DNA from: Aphelidium insulamus
Lineage: Eukaryota > Aphelidiomycota > Aphelidea > Aphelidiaceae
Reading direction: 5' to 3'
Assembly: GCA_036784855.1 (NCBI GenBank)
Contig: JAZDSV010000051.1
Location: forward strand, 28,102-92,101
Length of the DNA stretch: 64,000 nt
The notes beneath the pieces were generated by a model, which worked only from the letters and a program-made list of their open reading frames with translations, was not told the DNA's origin and did not search any database. Below, piece by piece: positions 51,050 through 62,678 of the stretch. Each line of letters begins with the position of its first letter. The stretch's first letter is position 1. The translations under genes and the position numbers were made by a program.

Positions 51050-51632
51050 TCAGTACGGTTGTTGAGGGTAACCAGCAGGTTGTTCCAATGGGCCGCCACC
51101 ATGCGACTGTCCAAATGGGTCGCTGCCGCCTGGTGCACCCGGAAATCCATCCGATGGCATCGGGGCGCCCTCTTGCATTCCGCCCATCATCGATCCTGCT
51201 GCAGTACTATCGGGCATAGGTTGCTGTGCTGTGGCGCCACTGCCTCCGCCTAAAATCCCAGCCTTGAGGCCCGCCCCTAGTCCAGCACCGATGTTAGTAC
51301 TGATGGCCCGTAAAGTTTCCTGGCCTTGTGGAGATGTAACTGCAGCGTGGATATTTTTAATCGCTTTGCCTGTTGCAGGCGGCTTTGACCCAGGAGCGCC
51401 GGCAGGAGATTTCGGGGGTCGCTTGGTGATGGGTATTAGTCTTGCAGCTGCCCTCAATGCACCGGTTAGGCCTGTCAATGTTAAATAGGTAAATGCGCCT
51501 TACTTATAATACTTTTAACATACCACCACGTTTTCGAGACGCCGTGCTACCTTTACTACCATCGACATTCCACGCCGAGAGCAGGCAGAGAGCGCACACA
51601 AGCAACACTCGTGTACGATACGTAACGCGCAT
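51050..51632 (-). CDS. Small secreted protein, basic core with Gly/Pro/Met/Gln-rich tail
   Basis: Two exons, 51524-51632 and 51050-51471, sum to 531 nt (176 residues). Signal peptide MRVTYRTRVLLVCALCLLSA with likely cleavage after AWNVDG, then a Lys/Arg/Pro-rich segment (LIPITKRPPKSPAGAPGSKP), an Ala/Gly-rich amphipathic stretch (NIGAGLGAGLKAGILGG), and a low-complexity tail with GGMQEGAPMPSDGFPGAPGG and ending PAGYPQQPY. No family recognised. It is convergent with the ankyrin gene, 40 bp apart. A wall, capsule or effector-like role is possible but unsupported. Confidence 0.72.
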
Positions 51633-51913
51633 ATGGTATGATATTATGGATGTGGATGTGGATATGCGCAGATGTGACAATATTACAATATGCGCGGTAT
51701 TCAATGCAGCACAGAAGCGCGCAGTATTTATGTTCGTTGGAGCTGCGCAAGATCGGCGAATCAGCGCGCGCCCATTACCGCGGTGCTGGTGTTTCAGCTG
51801 TCCAGCGCGCTGTGCTGTGCGTGGTGCGCGGTGCGTGTGTGCGTGTGCCCTTGCCTTTACAGTAGCTGTTGCTGTTTTTGCTATGTAAAGTGCGTGTGTC
51901 TGTATGCATGCAG

Positions 51914-53732
51914 ATGGCTGTAACAGACAGTCCATTCAACAGTCCGATGCCACATCGCGTCGCCTTCATTCACCCCGACCTGGGCATTGGCACGTTGTAG
52001 AGCTGCTATATGAACTCGCGTAGTAAATTGTGTATTAACTCGTTCGCTGTGCCAGGTGGCGCTGAGCGGTTGATCGTGGACGCGGCGGTGGGCCTGCAGA
52101 ACCTTGCTGCCGGCTCCGGCACTCCCGGCGCCAATGACGACGGGGACGCGGCAGTGCCGGCCAAGTACTCTGTCACAATCTACACATCGCACCACGACCC
52201 CGCACACTGCTTTGAGGAGACGCGGTCGGGTGAGCTGGACGTGCGCGTGCATGGCGACTGGATCCGGCCTGCCAGCGGAGGCGGTGGGTCCATTCTGTTT
52301 GCGGTGCTGCGTGGCTGGTGGCTGGCCCTGTGGCTGGTGGTAGTGGAGTGGATGTGGCTCGGGCAAGAGTTTGATCTGTTTATCGTCGACCAGCTCTCGG
52401 CGCCCATTCCCATTCTGCGTCTCACCGGTGCCAAGGTACTTGTATACAATGTAGTGTGTAGAATGTAGTCAGTGTGTGTAATATATCTGTAGTAGTGATA
52501 TGTAGATACGTATGGCTGTTGTTGCATAGATGCATTAACATATATATCCCAGATACTGTTCTACTGCCACTATCCGGACAAGTTGTTGTCCAAGCCGGCT
52601 GGAATGTTCAAACGGTTATATCGAATACCTTTTGACTGGCTGGAAGAGCGCACTACTGGCAAGTTTGCGGTGTGATAAGCATCAGCACTCATTTGTAATG
52701 GCAGCCATGGCGGACAGCATTGTGTCCAACAGTGAATTCACTTCGGCCGTAATTGCCAATGCATTTACATCACTCAAGGAACAGGTGCCCGTGCTGTATC
52801 CCGGCATTCGGCTGAAGTCATTTGACCTCCCAGTCATGGTTGATGACATGTCGGTCCGTGCCATCCAGACGTACGTTTTCATTATAACATTCATTGAACA
52901 TCAACCACTCATTAATTGATTTGCAGTGAGAAGAGGATACGGCTGGTGTCACTAAACAGATTTGAGAGGAAAAAGAATATCGAACTGGCAGTCAAGGCAT
53001 TTGGCAAGCTGTGCCAAAGCTGTGCCACGAACATTGCCTCGCTGCAACTTATTGTGGCTGGTGCGTACTTTGAAGTATAATGTATCCTTCTACAACTATA
53101 ATATAGGCGGCCACGACTCACGCGTGCAAGAAAATGTGGAATACCTGCAGGATCTGCAGACGCTATGCGACCAGTTGTCTCTGCGACATTCGACATACTT
53201 TCCGCGCAGTGCCGACGAGTTTGACTCTGCCGCCCCCGTGGTGTTTATCCCCTCATTCACCGAGGCACAGCGGCAGTACTTGCTCCAGACCGCCACTTGT
53301 CTCATATACACGCCCGCCAATGAACACTTTGGCATAGTGCCCATTGAGGCAATGTATATGCGTGTGCCGGTGCTGGCGGTGAATTCCGGTGGACCGCGCG
53401 AATCCGTCGTGAATGGCATTACTGGATTCCTGGCAGAGCCGACTGTCGATGCATTCGCGGCTGTGTTGCGACGCATAGTTATGGACATGACTGTCGACGA
53501 GCGGCGCGCGATGGGGGATGCTGGGCGCCGTCGAGTGGTGAATAAGTTCACACTGCGCGCCTTCACAACGCAGCTGGATTCCACGCTGGACCGGCTTGTG
53601 ACAGACAGCACTACTGCTACCGCCGATGGTCAGTTGCGGCGCTCAATAGTGGCCGGCTGCATTGTTGCCAGTCTCGCACTGTCTACTGCCATTGTGATGG
53701 CATCACTCAGTGTTGCAATGAGCGCGGAATAA
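51914..53732 (+). CDS. ALG2: ALG2 alpha-1,3/1,6-mannosyltransferase
   Basis: Adds the second and third mannose to dolichol-linked GlcNAc2 on the cytosolic face of the ER. Exons 51914-51989, 52056-52435, 52553-52658, 52705-52870, 52927-53060, 53107-53732 give 495 residues. Motifs: FIHPDLGIGGAERLIVDAA (rebuilt across intron 1), ILFYCHYPDKLLS, MADSIVSNSEFTSAVI, LVSLNRFERKKNIELAVKAF, VFIPSFTEAQRQYLL, and the GT4 nucleotide-sugar block YTPANEHFGIVPIEAMYMRV with GGPRESVVNGITGFL. A C-terminal TM helix (VAGCIVASLALSTAIVMA) fits ER anchoring. Introns 51990-52055 and 52659-52704 both start with GC (gcacgt and gcaagt). An alternative in-frame start at 51947 is possible; the extra 11 residues are not conserved. 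Confidence 0.95.
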
Positions 53733-53815
53733 ATTGAAAGTCATATGAACAACCGTGTGGACATTGTATTAGCTGCATGAGTCCTTCTTTTGCGAGTGCA
53801 CGCAGACACCGATCA

Positions 53816-55056
53816 TCACTCTGTTTCCATGGGAGCGGGTCCGGCTGCGGCATCTGGGGCCGGAGCAGCGGCGGAGGCAGCGGGGGCCTCGGCGTCCAAC
53901 TGGTCCAGCCATCCCTTGACACCGTCGCCCTCCAGCAGCGTGAATGCCTGGTCAAGGCCGACAATAGCCACCGTCACATTCTTGGGCGCCAACTCGGTCT
54001 CTTGCTGCAGAGTGTCGCGCAGCGCACGCAACCCGTGCATCACCAACTCGTCCACAGTGGCTGCGCAGACGTATTAAATCAAGATACAACAAGCATTTCT
54101 CACAGTACCGGCGGCAAATGAGGCAAAATGCTTCTCCAGGTAGGTGCGAGCACTCTGACTGCGCGCCCCAATTGACATGGCCAGGTAGTCAAAGTAGTTG
54201 CCGCTGGGAGAGAATTCATACAAGTGAGGCCCGTTTTCCTATTACACTGTCAGACATAATACATTGGGTGGAATCACACAGCAAGCAAGCACATACATCC
54301 ACGCCAACAACCAGCAGACCGACACCGTAGGGACGTCCACCGTAGCCAAGGGTGTTGCGCTGGGCCTTGTTGCTGATCTGCGACACAATGCTCTGCGTGG
54401 GCACCGGTCGATTGAACATTATCTTGCTCTGAAGCGCTTGACTTCGCATATAGTTTCTGCATGGTGGTTGTAGTGTCTATAGTAATACATATATATATAT
54501 AAATATATAGTATTGTATAGATTAACCCACCCGAGAACGCGAGCGTCAGACGACAGGCCGGCATATGCCATGCCCATGTGGTCATCAATTTGCACAATCT
54601 TGTTCTGATGGGACGCCAATTCACCGGAGGACCGCTGCCAGTGCACACCATCAGCATCAGCACTATAGTATATATGCACTAATGCGGATATGCAGTGAGT
54701 ACCTTTAATGCCAGGAGGATGGCGTGGGTGTTGCTGCGCACACCAATGCACGCGGATCCTGAATAGAGCGGCGATTAGCGCCGGCATTGTGCCATACACG
54801 CCTTGCACACCTTGCTTTACTGCTTCCACAGCGTACTCCAGCTGGTGCAGACGGCCCTGCGGCGACCAGGTGGTCACGTCGTTGTCGTACTGGTTGCGAA
54901 ACTGTGTGCTGGTGTGAGATCCGGAGGGCAGTGACGTACCGTGCCATAGAGCACACAAGTAGTAGGGTATACAGTGGAAAGCACAGCCACTGAAGGCACA
55001 GGCAGTCACATGTACAGCGCAAGGATGCAGCCAGGCCGCCAAGCCAGATTTACCAT
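53816..55056 (-). CDS. PSMA1: 20S proteasome alpha subunit PSMA1/Pre5
   Basis: Outer-ring subunit of the 20S proteasome. The protein reads [136 protein letters not shown], and an Ala/Pro-rich tail ending PAPMETE; close to human PSMA1 throughout. The ATG at 55054-55056 forms an exon with no other coding codon: a phase-0 intron (54902-55053, 152 nt) follows it at once, and the next exon begins with Phe2. Further introns are short GT-AG. The gene is complete. Confidence 0.95.
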
Positions 55057-55419
55057 CGTGCGTGTGTTTCCGTGCTGGATGTGCTGTAAATAAATATCGT
55101 CTCGCAATAAATATCAAGATTTTTTCTCGAGTTAATAATACAGTATTCGTGTGATGCTGTTCTTGTTGACGGTGCCGACAAGCTTTAGTTGCGCTCGCTG
55201 ACGTTGCGCTTGTTGCAGCTCCTATTGTTCTCGCTCAGCTCGCTGCTGTTGTCGTGGCTGATACTCATCGTGCTTCTTATTTCGGTTCAGCAGATATTAA
55301 TGGGGTTTATTTCAGTAAGTCAATTACTGCCGCGCGGCCAGTAACTGACTGCATGGAAAACTGACGTTTTTTTTCCAAAATGAAGTGGACAATAATGCAG
55401 CGCCAATGCGGCAGGTCAT

Positions 55420-58400
55420 TTAAGCGCCAGCCACTGCGTGCCCGCAGCACGGCGTCAAACGCCAACGCGCATCACTGGGAGAAGCCATTAACACGAATGG
55501 GATGCCCATTCGTTGAAAGTGGACAATCAGCATTAACGTCTCACCGTACTTGGCACGTGGTGCAGGCACCGTTCTCCAAAACCAAAGTAGTTGGCATTTA
55601 AAGTAGTCGCATCGGACATGTGAACTACGCCAAGCCCTGCTGCAGAACAGGAGATTGATATTATTTATTTTGCTTTTAATGTGACGTTTGTGCAGGTGAG
55701 CAGTACGTGGCCGGTCGCTAAGGATCAATAACCCCCATGCCTGGAGGGGGCGTGCTTCCTCGAAGAAATCTCCGCTAAAGTCCGTTTCGGCCAGGTCGTA
55801 GTAACGCTGCACACCCATATTTTCCATGCCGGCCTTGAAATCCTGGCATTGTGTGTAGAAATCGAATGGAGTCTGATTGTGGAGCGCCTGCAGAGAATAC
55901 AACAAGCCGTCAAGTGATTTGTCGCGCAAGAATGGATGTGAGTCCTCGGTCAGTCCATTTACCACAACTGTCCACTGATTTGCCTGGTCGCCTTTAACGG
56001 GTACGCAACTCTTCAACTTGAGGTCCGTGACGTCCAGATTTTCTGCTTCCAACTCGATGGCGCGATTACCAAGCTGTTGGTAGATGCAGAGATATGGTCG
56101 ATCAACATTGCCGTAACCCATTAGGCCACATCGAGTTGCCGACATGTTTACTGACTGACGACAATCATACATCTGAATGAGAATCGCGGACATTTCGCTG
56201 CTGGACAGACAACCGCTTAGGGCAACGTAAGAACTTCATGCAAAACACGTGTCCATCCATGAAACACTCGTTCTTGGTCATTTCTTCCGTCTGCTTTTCT
56301 CGCCATACACTCTCATCGGGATCCAAGCCAATGAACACTTTCAGAAACGTTTTAACGCTAGTGTATTCTTAGCATGTATAGTTCAAAATGTAACCAACAC
56401 TACCTGACGGGAACTGCGTATTTCAGCCATTCGGGGCACTCTGGTTGCTTACTGGCATGCAACAGCTTGTTTAAGGCAGCGAATTCCAAATCGGAGCAAC
56501 GGTCATAGGCGGTAAGTATAAGAATTTTTGCAATCAGCTCGCCTCGCTCGCCCTTCTTCACCAAGCCTGATAATGAGCCTCATATGCTGTAACATTAATT
56601 TATCAGCTTACCGTTCAACACACTATCTTGAAGGCATTTCACTACTTGCGTGATTTGTAGAAGACCATTTCGAAGCTTAGAGTTCCAGATATTTGCCGAG
56701 GCCTTGGACACTATCGGTTCAGCAAGATATCCGGCGACGACATTCTCCCGGTTAGGAGAAATAGTAAAGCAAACACTCAAATGATTTTCCACGAGTTCCA
56801 AAGTTTCCTTGGCCATCGGGTCCAGAAAGAGGTCCAAACGTGAATCTAGAATGGCAAGCTTGTTGATATCCAACATTGGTCTATAACCACGGTACAGTTT
56901 TCTCTTTGCCATGCCGATCGCTATGATAATATGTTCTGCTTTTTTCTCTCGCGTGATGTTTCCGTCCAACACCTCCTTCTCTACAGCATTGAAATAGGCA
57001 CCCCAGAAAGGCCGTCCGTAGCTAAACAGGGCCTCCCCGATTGCCAACCAGTCATCGGAAGAACAGTTTCGCCGGAAATATTGTTCAAAAAAGGTGCAAT
57101 TATCCGCCACGCTGAATATATCAATATTTGGCAGTAACCAATACGGGGGATACAGCTGACGATCATTGTTCTTAAGTGCAGATGACGAGTTCACCACCTG
57201 AGACTGTGCGCCTACAGTCACGCACATCACAGCTAATTTTTTCGTTGCTTCATACTTTGGAATATTACTCAAAGCGCGCTCGAGCGTCTGGAGTCCAGTC
57301 ACATTCGTACCGTCGTATTTTGTCTGTACCAGGGATTTGGCTTATCAATCGTAAGTAGAATCATTGGCCTGAAACCGGTGGACTTGTACTCATTATCCGA
57401 AGCGACCAACCAATGCTCGTGTTGAAATTCGAGGCACAAGGACTGATAGGAGTCGATAACGGCACTCTCCCAGGACGTTTGATGATTCGACAATGTCTAC
57501 ACATTCATTGGCCTAGTTTGCATTACAGTAAAGACTCGCCTTGTTTTTTTGCTTCTCTTTCAACAAGCTTATCACTTTGCTCCGACATTCTTTCCACAAA
57601 GACAGTGCTTCAGAAACATTTCCGTTTTCGTCACGAACTTTCTTTAGCACGTCATGCAGAGTGTCAAAGAGCACGTGAAGAAAGTAGTTCCAGTGCTGCA
57701 CGATCTCCCATGACCACACTGGAGACCCAAAAAAGCTTTGCTCCCTGTGCCCAGGACAAAGATATTCTAATACGTCCGAATCTGTAGTAGGCGGGAAAAA
57801 TGTTGTTCTCTTATTGAATACTAAGAAGAACGAAAACGCATTTTTGGATACCTCCTCGAGTAGTCTAGACTTCCCCATCATTGTGGACTGGACGAAGGAA
57901 ATATACGGCGCAATAAATTTTTCCTGGTCCCACCTAGTTGCACAGTCCCAAATGTAGCCGGAAAAGGCGGCCAAATGACCTCGAGTGTCCACGAAGTTAT
58001 TTGTAAACGCTTGTCCGATACTTTCCCAATGTACGGAAAACGGTTTAAACGGTTTTAGAGTAAATCGACGTAAGGCTATCGCATTCCACACGGAATCCAC
58101 ATCCTTTAAGAATATTTTTCGATAGATCTCGCGACAATTGGTGGCTTGAGGCGCGCTGTAGAGCGTTGGCTCAACTGCGAGAATCTGAATTAACTTGTTT
58201 ACGAAGTACACCGTCCAGAACAAGGCCAGTGACTATGCTGTGTTAAAAAATTATTTCAAATATGTCAACATACATCCATGTAGTCGTCAACAGAAAAATC
58301 TGGAAACAACGAGCTCGGCGGCAATTTTTGTGCGCTAATTGGCAACATATTCTCTGCGCTCTTGCGAAGAAGCGGCTCAATTAATTCCCAGTCGATTCGA

Positions 58401-58912
58401 ATAAGGGAACCATTGCGCGTTTTAATTGCTTTGTCAATCGTGGGCAGACCCTTTGAGTACTCCTTAGGACGGAGCAAAATGTCATCGCCAATAAGGTCGA
58501 AGTGGGAAGCACTAAGTGCCTTCTTCTCCAGAACCGTTTTGACTTCATTGCGAATCGATTCTATGCGTTGCATTAGACCATTGAGAAGATACACACGATG
58601 ATTTTACTTGCCGATTATTGCACCACCAGTTTGGTCACCAGCCACTGCGGGGGCAAGGGAAACGTGCGGCGTAGAAACCATCGAGGAGGCCGATGAAGCA
58701 TTGGCTGCTTCTGTGCGTGGCTTCTTTAGCTTTTCCTTGTCTATACAGTACACTGATTAGCACTGTTGAAAGAGCAATGCCCATGAATACAGCAGCCTAC
58801 CAATGGAGCTTGCCAACTGGGCGGTAGGCGGCACAGTAAGCGGGCTTGCAGTCATCCGCTTATCTCCCGCTGGGAAAGTGTCGTTCGCATCATTAGTGAC
58901 CCATTTGGTCAT
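55420..58912 (-). CDS. Large Crinkler-like P-loop NTPase protein with C-terminal nuclease-like region
   Basis: From an ATG at 58912 (MTKWVTNDANDTFPAGDK) the minus strand reads a disordered N-terminus, then a conserved multi-exon core: AAFSGYIWDCATRWDQEKFI, FVQSTMMGKSRLLEEVSKN (P-loop-like), TLERALSNIPKYEATKKLAV, SSALKNNDRQLYPPYWLLPN, KGERGELIAKILILTAYDR, VKTFLKVFIGLDPDE and SSSEMSAILIQMYDCRQS. This order matches a large family of fungal and oomycete proteins related to Crinkler effectors (NTPase plus restriction-endonuclease-like fold), based on recall rather than search. Two introns appear to use GC donors: 58561-58611 and 57498-57540. The 3' end is uncertain (about 55420) and I could not settle all exon junctions. 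Expanded copies of this family are typical of chytrids, Glomeromycota and basidiomycetes. Confidence 0.65.
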
Positions 58913-59340
58913 TGCGGGTAAAACTGCGGCACAGTCAATACGTGAGTGGCATGCGTCTAGCTCGGCTTGCCAGTAGCGCTGGCTGTAGGCGCATGGTCAA
59001 GACTCGACACGCTCTCCGCGGTACCTTTGACGCGTGAATCTGGCACGGCGGGTTAGAGTGAACATATGTGTGCGCGGAGGCACCTGTGGGATTGTCGGCC
59101 ATTTTGAAGTAGAGTTAAACACTCTACTTAATTAAATTAAATTAGTAGAGTTTAGCCGCGGCTTAACAATCTTACTCTTTCGCTGCCAGCTCGGCCAGTA
59201 ACAATTAGCGCCTTCAATCGACAGAGCGGTTTCTTGAACAAGTAGAACAAATGTCCATACAGGTACGGTTCTTTCCGCAGTCAGACACTTCAACAAGGAC
59301 CGTGAATTTACCACGGTCAAGCGCAGAATCTGCGCTAGGG

Positions 59341-59430
59341 CTCCGATCGAGTCGGGTTGACTCGACCCGACATATTCCGACTCGGGTTGACCTGGGTCAA
59401 ACCGGGGTCGGCTGACCCGACCGAAAATTA
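59341..59430. repeat. Palindromic TCGGGTTGAC-type repeat cluster
   Basis: A 21-nt inverted repeat at 59351-59371 (gtcgggt / acccgac arms around tgactcg) is followed by more copies of tcgggttgac, ggtcaaaccgg and gtcggctgacccgac. The cluster could fold into hairpins. It borders the degenerate transposon-like segment, so it may be part of a terminal repeat. Confidence 0.55.
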
Positions 59431-59479
59431 CAGACCAACAAATTATTATTTATAGTTATTAAATCATACCAGTTACAGC

Positions 59480-59990
59480 CTGTTGTCCATGAATGCTTTC
59501 ATTACTTCTCTTGCATCTCACGCGGGATGCAAATTGAACCAAAACCGCACCAGCATAGCTTGAGGTGTCAGGCTTCGGAATGCTATTCTGATGCCCAACA
59601 AGTCTCTTGCTGCGCTTATCACCGTTCCACTGCACCAGAGCCAGCTGGTATCAGCAATGTTGCCAAAGGATGCTGGTCAGCCTTCCATACACCGTGGAGT
59701 GGCTGTAAGTTTAATTGGTCCCTCAAGGTAAACCATTTGTGGTGATGGTGTTAAACGCTTATATTCCAAGCTTGAGCAGAATGCTCTCGAGCTTTCTGTC
59801 GTGAAGAGGAGATTTCTGAATCATATGAATCCATTATTCAAAACGCGCTTGCTGAATTCTCACTCTAAATCTGACGACTTTTTCATTGCCTTGAACTGGT
59901 CAGATTTACTCAAAATATCGGCTATTACATCGTCAAAGCTCGACCGCTTAGATGGAGCATCGGCTCCCGTAGGATTTGCGCAAACATTAC
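59480..59990 (-). mobile_element. Degenerate hAT-like transposase C-terminal fragment
   Basis: The minus strand shows pieces in several frames: SFDDVIADILSKSDQFKAM, then DQHPLATLLIPAGSGAVER and SAARDLLGIRIAFRSLTPQA followed by MLVRFWFNLHPA. The layout (W-x-x-x-x-x-x-P-x-L-x-x-x-x-I-P, S/A-x-x-E-R, then a helix ending in L-x-F-x-x-N) fits the hAT dimerisation region. The fragment has several stops and frame changes, so it is an old DNA-transposon relic. No terminal inverted repeats or 8-bp target duplication could be seen with certainty. Confidence 0.4.
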
Positions 59991-59999
59991 ATATTCATC

Positions 60000-61094
60000 A
60001 AAACACGCCAATTTACACATTGTTAATCGTAGTCTTCACCGTATCACTAATACGTACCATGGTTGGGATAAACTGGTGGACGGATTATGCTTGCCGAGAC
60101 AATTCCGTCCTCTTCGCTGATGAGCCGACCACGACATACTAATGCTTCGAGGGCTTTCTGTACAGCGTTAGTCGTCCTACGACAGAATCTCGCCATCACA
60201 TTGCTGCGCTAATGCAAATAGGAGGTAACTGCTCGCAAGTACTACGCTCTCGAGCCACACAGAGTCCGTGCGCATTATATCGCAAGCCGAGTTCACAGCC
60301 AGACTAGCCTCGATGACGGAACAGCCACGCGCCGCTTTCCGGCTGCACATACTGTTCATACGTTTACAACGGTGTCGACCAGGAGCAGTTGGTGCGCGAC
60401 GCGATACCCCACTCAGGCAGTGCGCAACAGTGCCGCGATCAGGGGGGTGCAACGCGCCGTAACACAGCTTTTTTAACAGGTGCAGTCGAGGTGATTTCAG
60501 CGCAGGACCCTCCCCCCGCAGTTGCCGCGCACCTAATTGGCCGGGATGGCGATCAAATCGTTGCCAGCCGTACGTGCGTGCTCTTGAGATGCTTTTTTGA
60601 GTGCCCACGACTGATATCTGTGCAGAATAGCGCGTTTCTGTCACTTTTACGTGTCGCTGAATGATTCTTGACTGGACTTCGAATACTGGCTGCGCGACAT
60701 GGCGCGCTGGTTCGTGAACAGTCGATGCTGAATGCCTCGGTGACGGAGATCAATATGCCAGACACGCCTACGCTTACGCTGCCTTTCACTTTTGCGTGTA
60801 CAAGCTGTACCGCCGTGACAATTGGGCGATGGCCGATGCGTCTGCGCAGGCCGTGCGTAACATCATGGTTGAACCAGCGCCCTGCAGGCCACTGATTTGG
60901 TGGCAAATGTGTGACGGACTTTCATGTTGACACCCTACCGGAACGTTACCGTACAACTTGCCGCCGCGTACTCCATCGTTATCTCTGCCGACCACTTCAT
61001 ATCATGCAGTAAACATATACAGTAAACAAAGAGACTCTGCGCGCAGGGCTGTATCGATCTGTATCGATATATTTTTGTGCACCAGTTGTGTGCA
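60000..61094. other. Gene-poor segment, no assignable feature
   Basis: Several frames of 100-155 codons occur on both strands (for example 60177-60644 and 60553-60906 on the minus strand) but none has a recognisable domain, conserved pattern or plausible splice layout. The base composition is closer to coding than to AT-rich gaps, so further decayed mobile DNA is possible. Confidence 0.4.
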
Positions 61095-62510
61095 TCAGTT
61101 GGACCACGGACGTCCCCGCTGATATTGCGGTGCCCACTCGGGCACACGGGACTTGCCCATGAGCTCGTGGGCGGCCTTCAACACCCAGGACGGCGAGCGC
61201 AGGAACTCGCGCGCCATCAACACGATATCTGCGCGACCATCCGCGACAATCTGCTCCGCCTGTCTGGCCTCCGTTATTCTGCCCACCGCCGACGTGACAA
61301 TGCCGGGAATGGCCTCCTTGATCTGACATGAGCATTAATAAGAGTATCCAAAGAAGATAATTAACACTCTGTAGTGCGTACCGCCTGCGAGAACGGGACC
61401 TGGTAGCTGGGCACGCGGTCGGGCAGGTGCTGCAGCGGGTGCAGACCACCGCCAGACACGTCGATAAAGTCCACCAGGCGCTCGGTCCACAGCGCGCGGC
61501 ACAGCTCAATGGCCTGGTCAACGGTCCAGGAGCCGGCCTGTCCCTCGGCCGGCATCCAGTCCGACGCACTGATACGGATCAGCACGGATTTGTGCGCGGG
61601 GAACGCATGGCGCACGGCGCGGCACACTTCCAGCGGGAACCGCAGCCGGTTCTCCAGCGAGCCGCCGTACTGGTCCGTGCGGTGGTTGGACAGGGGCGAC
61701 ATGAACTGGTGCAGCAGGTAGCCGTGGGCGCCGTGCAGCTCCACCACATCGAAACCAGCGGCATCCGCGCGGCGGGCTGCAGAGGCAAATGCCTGCACCA
61801 GCCCCGCAATCTCCTCCACCGACAGCTCCGCCGGCACCTGGTGCTTGTCATCGTACGCAACCGCAGACGGGCCAACAGCCTGGAAGCCGGCCACTTGCAC
61901 GCCTGCCTACCCATAAAATATAAGTTCACTGTAACACATGTATACGAGATACGTACATGCACCGCGGACGGAACCAGCTCTCCGGGAGCCAGAGCCGCCC
62001 CGTGACCCTGACCGCACCACGGCGCGTTCGTGGATGCCTTACGACCGGCATGCGCCAGCTATGCACGCGTTAATATTATACGATAGACGCAGACCCACAT
62101 GTTTTCATACCTGAATGCCCACGAGAACCTTGGGGTTCAGTGCGTGCGCGTGTGAGACCACATCACGCAGACCCGCCACATGCTCATCGCTCCAGATGCC
62201 CAGGCAGTGCGGCGTGATGCGGCCCTCCGGCACCACGGCCGACGCCTCCATCAGCACAATGGCGGCGCGGTGCAACGCGTACTGGCCAATGTGCGTCTGG
62301 TGGAAGCCGGGGTGCACGAACCCATCCACCGCGCTGTACATGCACCTGTTGCCGCGCGCATGAGTACATATGGAATGTCAGAGAGGTGGAGTGGACTTGC
62401 ATGGGCGCCACGCCGACGCGGTTCTGCAGCACCTGGCCAGAGCGCAGGGTAAGCGGGCGGAACAGCGGGGATGCGACGACATCTTCATCTGCGGCACTGG
62501 AGGTGGTCAT
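61095..62510 (-). CDS. NADH:flavin oxidoreductase / Old Yellow Enzyme, YqjM-like
   Basis: FMN ene-reductase. Start at 62510: [17 protein letters not shown], then [20 protein letters not shown] joined to CMYSAVDGF over an intron (62346-62400) with a GC donor (gcaagt), restoring the N-R-x-x-x-A-P-M-C-x-Y-S-A-x-D-G motif, with the YqjM-type cysteine. Next: [14 protein letters not shown], the YqjM-class signature; [62 protein letters not shown], and [16 protein letters not shown] with final [11 protein letters not shown]. Exons join through 42-60 nt introns. The His/Asn pair that binds substrate appears as H-A-G/H-G-x-H. Cytosolic; the physiological substrate in fungi is unknown. Confidence 0.95.
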
Positions 62511-62678
62511 GGCGGTGGCTACTACTGGCTGGAGCGGGGGGAGACAGAGAAGGAGACAATAAACACGTTTTATATGCGGCGTCCGCGGCTTACGTAAGCA
62601 TCAGTTATTTCAGACAGTCGCTTATCGCGCAGATTATCGGCCTGGGCTGCTGTGCCAATATTAAATAATAGTCCGCTT

